Of a stretch of 64,000 nt of DNA, positions 57,115 to 64,000 are shown in pieces (positions within the stretch are counted from its first letter, which is position 1; every line of letters begins with the position of its first letter). The position numbers were made by a program, and so were the translations under genes. This stretch comes from Trichomonas tenax. Taxonomy: Eukaryota; Parabasalia; Trichomonadida; Trichomonadidae. Under the pieces are notes generated by a model that was not told where the DNA came from, ran no database searches, and saw only the letters and a program-made list of their open reading frames with translations. Location: contig JALKBU010000037.1 of NCBI GenBank assembly GCA_023091735.1, positions 51,848-115,847 on the forward strand. The letters are read 5' to 3'.

Positions 57115-60100
57115 CAAAAAAATTTGATAGTGATAGAATTGATCAATTGAAAAAATCTTTTCGATTTATTTAGATTACGCAGCAAATAAAGATAAAACAA
57201 ACATAAATTTAATCTCATTCAAAAATGTCAAATTTTTTGACAGCGAAGATTGTATTTCAATGCATAAACACGTAACGACTCTTAATACATGCTATAATAG
57301 GGCTACATGGGAAAATAATTAATCCGTTAACCAATTTGTCGCTTATCAAGAATTAATCTCTACTCTTATCGATGAAATAGGATTCATCGTAACATAAAAC
57401 ACGCTTCTACACTTCACACTGTTCGTGCACACCCAAGTTTCAGGATATTTCCTAATGCCTTTTGCTCGCCAAATGTCGATCGAACATGAAAACGAATAAC
57501 CATAAAACTCCGTAATCACATGGGAATGAATAGTATCTGAGTCCGTAGTAACGTAGTATTTTCCTGAAAGAGAAAATTAAGCGGATAAAAGGTTTTTGAG
57601 ACACTGAAAACAAAAAATTGAGATAGGAAAATATTTCTGTTTTCGATGAAAATTTTAATATTTCGAGGAAATATTCTGTGTTTGAAAGAATTTGCAACAA
57701 AAAAGTCGGTAAAAATTGACTGATAACAAACACACAATGAAAAGGTCGAAATTGCAAGTCAAAACTATTGTTTATTTTGCATTTCGTCTTTTTGAATCGA
57801 AAAATGTTCGTTATAATCTACTGCTAGCATGCTGTATATTCCAAATTTACGCTCATTAGGCTTCGCTTTTCAAGAATACTGAAAGATCAATTTATCGTAC
57901 AATCGTTTCAAATTGTCTGATGTTGTTATTGTTTTTATTTATAACTATTTCATCCACGTATTCCAATCATGGGATGCATTGATGTATCATATTCATTAGT
58001 GTATAGAACTGAGATGGTCAAATCTTTCTTTGTTCAATAAAATCATTCATTTATAATGTGCTACATCTCTTTTAAGACGCAGGCGTTAGACTGAATATCA
58101 ATAAGTGCATTCAGAAAACCGTGCACTTGCTTATTGAAACTAGTTTGAATTCAAAATATAGTTCATCCGAGGGGTCTCAAAAATTTGAATGGTATTTTCG
58201 TGTAAACTATTGAAAAAGTTCGTAATATTAGATTTTGGATGGGAAAACATTCAATTTTTTTCAATGAAATAATCGTTATTATTCAAATAAAAATCAATAA
58301 AACTAAAAATATAGGGACTACAATGAACATATATCATTTTGCATTTTATGAAAATTTTAGAAAATTTTCGTATATGAACATTTCTAGTCCTTTGCTTTCC
58401 TATTTGGCGGACATCTTAAGGAGAGCATGCTCGATAATCATATGTTCGATTCAATAAATACTTTTGCCATGCTTTCACTAACTTTTTATGATTTGAGAAT
58501 TCGAAATCTTGCTTGAAATGATAATTAACAACCGTGGATAGGTAAGCATATTGATTTAAAGATGATCATAGGACTAAAACCTTGAAAAATAAAGGATTTC
58601 AATATGAAATGGTATTGAAATTTCGGTTTTTTGCGAATTCTGCATTATCAGGATAATATGGTTCCATGTTGTAAATGATTTTTGATGTTAACTATCTCCA
58701 ATCGTAAGGAGATAGTGATGGATCAGATGTTTAACGTACATTATTCTAACCTAATTTTTGTTGTTCATGATCTCCAACAATTAAAAAATCTGATTCTCTG
58801 CTCAAAATTAGTCAAACATGAAATTTTGAAAATTTGTCAAGAAGAAGTGTATCAACTCTGGGGGTCAGAACCAGATCAAACATGTATGGGCAAATATAAC
58901 TCTTATGTGATGCTATATATAGTTGTAGTGTTAAACATATAATATCGTTTCATATTATTCATTAACAATTTGATATCAGCTTATTATTGGGTAAATAGCA
59001 ATATTTATTATAAATATATCACATTCCAACAACATATTAACATATTACAAATAATACAAGCTCCTATTTGAATAAGTGTTCAGTATCTTAATTTATAAAT
59101 ACATGAAATCATTGCGGAGACGACAATATACATAGACGCATGCACATATAACATGTTTTTAATGTGATACACCAACTTATACTCATTGCCTCCAAATGAA
59201 TTTGCTGAAATTATTGATTAATAAAAATAAAGTGTTCAAAAATAAAAACATTGGAAAATAATTAGCATCATATATACTATTTTAATAATGTAAACAGTGT
59301 CAAATAAATTGTGAAAAAACGTGACTTTTAACCTTATCCACTTGTTAAAATATGGTTTATTATAACATATACATAATGATAATGCTAATTTTGCCAATTT
59401 TGGTCACTAAAAACCAAATTTGAGAGTTAAAACACTTCTTGCCAAGATGAAACTCACCATAACTCAACTTTGGTTTTGTGGTTTTGAAATATACACAAAA
59501 CAACAGATGAAAATCATGCTATTTCATAATTTCATCAAAAAATGAAAACTTGTTTTGTGTAAAAGTCATTAAATCTGATTTTGCTCTTTTCAGCCCGACT
59601 TTCCTATAGATGTGCAAGTTGAAAAGCGCACAATTATTTAAAAGAATGAAAATTTATTTTTTTGTTTTTTTGAAAAAATGATTTTATACCAGCAATATTG
59701 CTGCTGGGCATAGAATAAAAGATTTGTTGTCATGACATATAAGAATCTCATACAATTTGCCTTCACTAATTCAACATTTTATTTGATTAATGTAAATTTT
59801 GCATTTTTAGGTCAAATATCTTTCTTTAGTCAATGTAGTTTACGTTTATCATGTTATTTTCTCATTTCATGACACTTTTCACATTTCCAATGAAATTTGC
59901 GGATTTTAGGAATTTGAAGTAAAAATATCATCTTTATATTGAATGCCATTCTATATAATAAAAATTGGCAAAATATTTTAAACTTTGATAAGTGTTGAAA
60001 TAAATACTGTAAATATGATTTAATTCATGTTTTGTTAATTTTTTCGAAAATTTTTGTACGATAAAAGTTCTCAAAAAATTGAGACACCTCGGACGACATT

Positions 60101-61370
60101 TTGTAAGGACTATAACTTCATTCTTATTTTTATGGTATGAAAGGCATTGCACGAGAAAATTACATAGAATGGACATCACTTCCCACTATGTATTATCGTG
60201 CAAATCAATATATTCCAAAATCCGGAAACATTGTTTCCATTTAATTCTGAAGATATAGGGGCCACTCATTGGAATGAACAGTTTCCCGTTATGTAACAGG
60301 CTCAGCTCGTTATCGACAAAAATAATTCACGAAATCATGTTCGAGACTATTCCCTGATATTTTTTGACATGTGATCTTTCAACTGCACAATACGTGTCTT
60401 TGAATAATATCTCCGAATTCAAAAAATGAATGATTTCACAAAAGAACCAAAGACGTCTTTGAAAATCCAGAGACAATATTTAACATAACAGAAATAATTG
60501 ACAATGTTGATTATAATGTACCCGGTTTTGGGACTAAATGATTTTTGCAAAGAAAATTTCAAATATTTTCAGCCCCCACAGAAACACATCTTAATTCAAA
60601 ACTATTTTATGATGGGAACTGCATGGGAACACGGCATAAATGCAGAAAATAAGAAAATTCTGAACAATCATCATACATTTCCAAATGTTATATTTTTTAT
60701 TATCAGGAACCGTGTGTTTTCTTCGTTCTACATGTGTTAGCGTATGCATGCGATGTTGGAGAAGCATATATTTCATTCAAAATATTACAATTCAACGTAG
60801 CCTCCTCACAACATGAGGTTGAAAGGGATTTTTGTGATCATTACATATTTGAGAATTGTCCTTGGTATTTAGACTGCACATCCAGTGTAGATCCGAATGA
60901 ACCAAATAATGATGTGTAATATTTTAAATACCGTGTGAAAATTTTCTGTTGTTTTCGCAAAATCATTGTGAAAGTTAAAGAATTTTTAAGAATCCATACA
61001 AACTCTTGTGAGGAATAATGTTAATGATGTTTAAATGAAATATGACGGGGACATAAAATCAACGACCGAAAGTGAAGTGTCTCATATTGTGTGAATTTTC
61101 AATTATATTGATAGCATCGAATTCTTATTTCAAATGTGATACTCTATCTCATGTTTTTAAGAAAGTGGTCAGCAAAAAGTTGACGATAAAATGGTGAATA
61201 ACTCCATCAAAAAAACAGCATTCAAAAGGTTTTTAGACTTGAAATTACGTGATCAGGTGCTGTATTTCTTATTCTGCTACCCCATGGGGAGGGAATAAAA
61301 GGAGAAAAAGGATTATTTTAATTGGTTTTGCCCGCGAGAAATTCTTCTTATATTCAATGACGATAAAGTT
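57115..61370. other. Gene-poor AT-rich region of about 4.3 kb
   Basis: No supported gene. Open frames at 57452-57757 (minus), 58682-58942, 60498-60740 and 60734-60919 (plus) are short. The 58685 ATG frame encodes a leucine-rich helical stretch (LQQLKNLILCSKLVKHEILK) and the 60734 frame a Cys/Asp-rich end, but neither shows a recognisable domain. They could be decayed remnants. Long A/T runs and a TTGACATGTGA at 60364-60374 are present. Confidence 0.35.
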
Positions 61371-61373
61371 TTG

Positions 61374-61402
61374 GCGGTTTTTTTCAGACGTTTTAGCGGT
61401 TT
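61374..61402 (+). promoter_or_regulatory. HMG-gene promoter: two GCGGTTT boxes
   Basis: GCGGTTT occurs at 61374-61380 and again at 61396-61402, 22 bp apart and in the same orientation. The second ends 14 nt before the ATG, exactly as at NuoF, and is followed by ACATTTCAATTAA with an initiator-like TCAAT. Confidence 0.6.
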
Positions 61403-61416
61403 GACATTTCAATTAA

Positions 61417-62073
61417 ATGTTCGCTCAGAATGGAATGGACGGCACTGGAAACCAGTGGTCTATGGGCCAGATCCAGCCACCCACCATGCCCCAGAATGAC
61501 TCCGTAGATTCACCGGATATGGAAGAAGGTGATAATGCTCACCGCCCGCCAAACGCCTTCATCCTTTACTCCCAGGCAATGAGGACCCAGGCAAGACAGG
61601 AGAACCCATCTCTTTCAAACACCGAGGTTTCCCGTCTTCTCGGCAAGATGTGGAAGGAGGTTCCTAACGAGATCAAGCTTCAATACAAGCAGAAGGCTGC
61701 GGCAATGCAAGAAGAATTCAAGCGTGAACACCCAGATTATACATACAGAAAGGCTCGTAGGAAACGTGCTCTCAATGAGCTTTTAACTAAATCCTCAACA
61801 GGATTCCCTGGATTCCCAGCAATGGGTCCAAATGGCACACCATTCCCAGCTGGTGATATGCCACAATTCCAGCAAATGCCACAGAACTTTAATATGTCAT
61901 TTGCACCACAGCCAACTGATCAAGCCGGCGGTAGTCAGATGTATAACATGCCTCCAATGAACACAATGAGTATGCATGGCATGAGTCAGCCAATGCAACT
62001 TATGACAGGCGGAATGCCACAAGGTGCAATTAATCCTGGTATGTTCCCACCTCCATACACACCATCTAAATGA
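61417..62073 (+). CDS. HMG-box DNA-binding protein
   Basis: A 218-residue protein with one HMG box at about 43-117: RPPNAFILYSQAMRTQARQENP, then SNTEVSRLLGKMWKEVPNEIKLQYKQKAAAMQEEF, and HPDYTYRKARRKR. The RPPNAFILY opening and the Y-PDY...R-RRKR end follow the sequence-specific SOX/MATA-type subgroup rather than the non-specific HMGB type. The N-terminus (1-42) is Met/Gln/acidic, and the C-terminus (125-218) is Met/Pro/Gln/Asn-rich with FPGFP, PMNTMSMHGMSQPMQ and related low-complexity runs that could act as a transactivation or condensate-forming region. A nuclear regulator binding and bending AT-rich DNA is likely. ATG at 61417 is natural. Confidence 0.9.
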   Translation: MFAQNGMDGTGNQWSMGQIQPPTMPQNDSVDSPDMEEGDNAHRPPNAFILYSQAMRTQARQENPSLSNTEVSRLLGKMWKEVPNEIKLQYKQKAAAMQEEFKREHPDYTYRKARRKRALNELLTKSSTGFPGFPAMGPNGTPFPAGDMPQFQQMPQNFNMSFAPQPTDQAGGSQMYNMPPMNTMSMHGMSQPMQLMTGGMPQGAINPGMFPPPYTPSK

Positions 62074-63549
62074 ATTGTAAAATCCTGATTATTTTTATTT
62101 TAAAAATTTATTTTTTGACAATGACAAAATAACGCCTCAATTTTCAATCTTAATAATGATGTAGGATTGCGTCTTAGAAGCAAATGAAATATTTGGAATC
62201 AACTGCATTATCTTGTGTTGCCAGCCGCATATAATTCTTAGAAAAACAAGCATTTAACGTTATGTTATGTTCTTGCTAAAAACACTATGTCATGTAAAGT
62301 TTACATGTCAGTTTCGTTTAGTTCAAAATAAGGTTATCAGCCGGTTTTGAAAGTTCAAGTAAAATAGGGAGCTTTATTCTGAAAAGGAGCGTGAGTAAAG
62401 TAAAGTACACTTTTTCTTTTTTGGGCCATTTTTAGAATTTAGCTTCGCTCAATTCTAAAAACGGCTCAGCCGCTTACCTAGAAATTATTGAAAGGTGGAT
62501 GGAGCATCATGCTTTTAAAGAATATTTCGAAAATTTAATTTGAAACTCAAAAGAAATGATGAAAAGCCTTTGCACAGCCGCTAAAAATACCTGCCAATGA
62601 CATCTCTTCACTCAAATGTATACCTCAAAATCACAAAATATAAACTTTTCACCACTAAGACGAGTTTCCTTGAAAATCCACTCGTTTGTTATCCATATGT
62701 TGTATATTACTTTCAAAATACTTTCAATTTAAAACTTCTGCAGGATTTTTTTCTTTCCGCATATTTTGATGACAAGTTGCGGCCTTATCTAATTCTATCA
62801 TATTGGCAGTGACTTACATTCATTGCTGATGTTTCTATCAGTGTTCTATAAACTTTAGTCAATATAACGGAATTCAAATGTTTTTTAATTACAGACTACA
62901 TGTCTCAAATCCTAATGTTTCAATTACATCTGCATATGAGCTTTAAGTTTTAGTCAATGATTATGCAGATTTCACATTTGAAAATGATGAATTTAGAAAT
63001 TTTTTCAGTACACCCATATCAGTATATATACAAAGCATAATAAAACATATATATTGCTTAAATACTAACTAATTGATATTTTTGAAATTTTGTATTCTTA
63101 AATATCATCCAATCCTGAGTTCATGCATTAAATTGTCATTCAGCTGAGTATTACATCAAAATAATAACAAAATAGTAATTCTTAGGTTTATATTTTTTGC
63201 TACGTAAAATAGCATAATTTTCTCTAATTATATTTCTGCTCATATTACTACATTATTTGTATTATTTAGAAGTTGATTTTGCTCATTATTCGTTGATTTA
63301 TAAAGCATTTACAAAAATAAACGAAAAAATTAGTTTTTAAAAGGATTGAATATTAGATGATGTTTATAGAGAAATGCTGCGGAAGTTTTTTCTGCCATCG
63401 CGCTAAAAATGTTCATGTACGCTTTTCGAAAAAATGTGTCCTGAGTTTCATATCCAGTATTCTCAGGCATGTGCCTATTTTAAGATTCATTTTTTTTGTG
63501 TTTGTTTTGAGTTTTTGGCGTAAAAATTAGCTCTTTTGAAAATTCTAAT
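62074..63549. other. Intergenic with palindromic elements
   Basis: No supported gene; the 71-codon frame at 62597-62812 lacks protein character. The region contains TGTCATGTAAAGTTTACATGTCA (62288-62310, near-palindrome) and a strong hairpin at 62429-62461. Confidence 0.4.
62429..62472. repeat. Two adjacent hairpins
   Basis: TTTTTAGAATT (62429-62439) pairs with AATTCTAAAAA (62451-62461) across an 11-nt loop, and CGGCT-C-AGCCG (62462-62472) follows immediately. All arms are perfect. There is no T-run or gene end to suggest a bacterial-type terminator. Confidence 0.7.
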
Positions 63550-63765
63550 TCAATCAAACGAATTGACATCATTCAGTGCATTCATGACATCCACTAAATT
63601 TGATGTCAGTTTGTCAGTTATGACTTTATCCGCCTTATTGTTTAATGACTGTTCAACATTGATAATTTCATCATTATTTTTAATTATTACCGCCTTTGCC
63701 TCTAATCCGTCGGGGAAATCAGGAATAACATATGTAGGAGCTTCTGGTGAGTTAGTAAATAACAT
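63550..63765 (-). CDS. Short ORF resembling fibre or coiled-coil proteins of trichomonad mobile elements (doubtful)
   Basis: From an ATG at 63765 the minus strand encodes 71 residues: LFTNSPEAPTYVIPDFPDG, then a helical Asn/Lys/Asp-rich stretch with NNKADKVITDKLTSNLVDVM. The NKADK..TDKL phrase recalls repetitive fibre-like proteins found in phages and in some large DNA transposons of trichomonads, but the resemblance is short. The frame is also open upstream of the ATG through the adjacent hairpin to a GTG. It could be the end of a decayed mobile-element gene. Confidence 0.25.
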   Translation of the reverse strand: MLFTNSPEAPTYVIPDFPDGLEAKAVIIKNNDEIINVEQSLNNKADKVITDKLTSNLVDVMNALNDVNSFD

Positions 63766-63806
63766 TTCGCAGTAGCTACGACTTCGCCGTAGCCCCGCGA
63801 AATGTT
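63761..63806. repeat. Nested inverted repeat
   Basis: AACATTTCGC (63761-63770) pairs with GCGAAATGTT at the other end, and inside lie GCTACG and CGTAGC around a 7-nt loop. The whole forms one long interrupted hairpin overlapping the 5' end of the short ORF. Confidence 0.7.
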
Positions 63807-64000
63807 CGTAATGTGACACTTTACACGTCAGACCTTGTCAGAGTCAGTGGTGCACACTTGGACACACACACATATGTGCACTCTGGCCAACTAAAGTTGG
63901 CCGCCGTGCACTGTTTCGCCTGTGTTTTTGTGTTTTTGGGGCTTCAATTTTAAGAAATTTGTGTTTTTGAAGGCTTGTTTGAGCAATTGTGGCTTAAAAT
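63807..64000. other. GC-richer right edge with hairpin, possible mobile-element boundary
   Basis: GTGACACTTTACACGTCAGA is followed by a CA-rich tract (GGACACACACACATATGTGC) and GGCCAAC-TAAA-GTTGGCC (63885-63902), a perfect 7-bp hairpin. Composition and hairpin density differ from ordinary intergenic DNA here. The window ends before any element can be confirmed. Confidence 0.35.

Noticed and set aside
60498..60919. Two overlapping short frames as one split gene
   Set aside because: No recognisable domain in either and no homologous continuation; kept only as a note in the gene-poor region.

Overview
The window looks like nuclear DNA from a trichomonad (Parabasalia), most likely Tritrichomonas or a close relative; I cannot fix the species. 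The signs are an AT-rich genome with essentially intronless genes, a pyrophosphate-type phosphofructokinase, a hydrogenosomal 51 kDa NADH dehydrogenase subunit with a short ML-type presequence, an IBP39-like initiator-binding protein, trichomonad-style beta-helix surface proteins, very short 5' leaders, and stop codons that often run into TAAA.

Layout. 1-3.6 kb: a 5' gene fragment leaving the left edge and two tandem broken copies of a beta-helix surface-protein gene. 3.6-9.2 kb: a transcription-related group, namely a compact E2F, an IBP39-like factor, a WD40/coiled-coil protein and a probable compact Sin3-like corepressor. 9.6-12.4 kb: a dead fringe-like glycosyltransferase and an apparently intact beta-helix membrane protein. 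14.5-17.0 kb: hydrogenosomal NuoF and a membrane-anchored S1/P1-type nuclease relative that has lost metal ligands. 19.2-23.1 kb: a two-repeat Myb factor, a 41-bp tandem repeat between inverted repeats, and PPi-PFK. 23.85-35.8 kb: one 12-kb gene for a cytoplasmic dynein-2 (intraflagellar transport) heavy chain. 36.6-37.4 kb: a frameshifted membrane-protein gene. 38.5-49.1 kb: a dense housekeeping stretch with actin, a GAF-domain protein, ribosomal proteins eL24, uS2 and eL15, a Cys-rich membrane-tethered peptide, a coiled-coil protein, a TRIC-type channel and a CFAP45-like flagellar protein. 49.5-57.1 kb: a saposin-like secreted protein, a broken CLN3-like transporter, a CLYBL-like lyase, a YEATS protein head-to-head with an unknown protein, eL21 and a TMEM62-like metallophosphoesterase. 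57.1-61.4 kb is a gene-poor AT-rich stretch. 61.4-64 kb: an HMG-box protein, then hairpin-rich DNA that may be the edge of a mobile element.

Themes. Genes are not in operons, and neighbours are often convergent or divergent. Two functional themes recur: transcription and chromatin (E2F, IBP39-like, Sin3-like, Myb, YEATS, HMG) and the flagellum (dynein-2, CFAP45-like). The clearest non-coding result is a shared core-promoter layout: GCGGTTT ending 14-16 nt before the ATG in NuoF, eL24, eL21 and the HMG gene, with CCTTT 3-4 nt before the ATG in three ribosomal protein genes and an identical 7-nt spacer between the two boxes in eL24 and eL21. Starts were moved to the first in-frame ATG wherever the open frame began at a non-ATG codon. 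No tRNA, rRNA, CRISPR array or intron was recognised.
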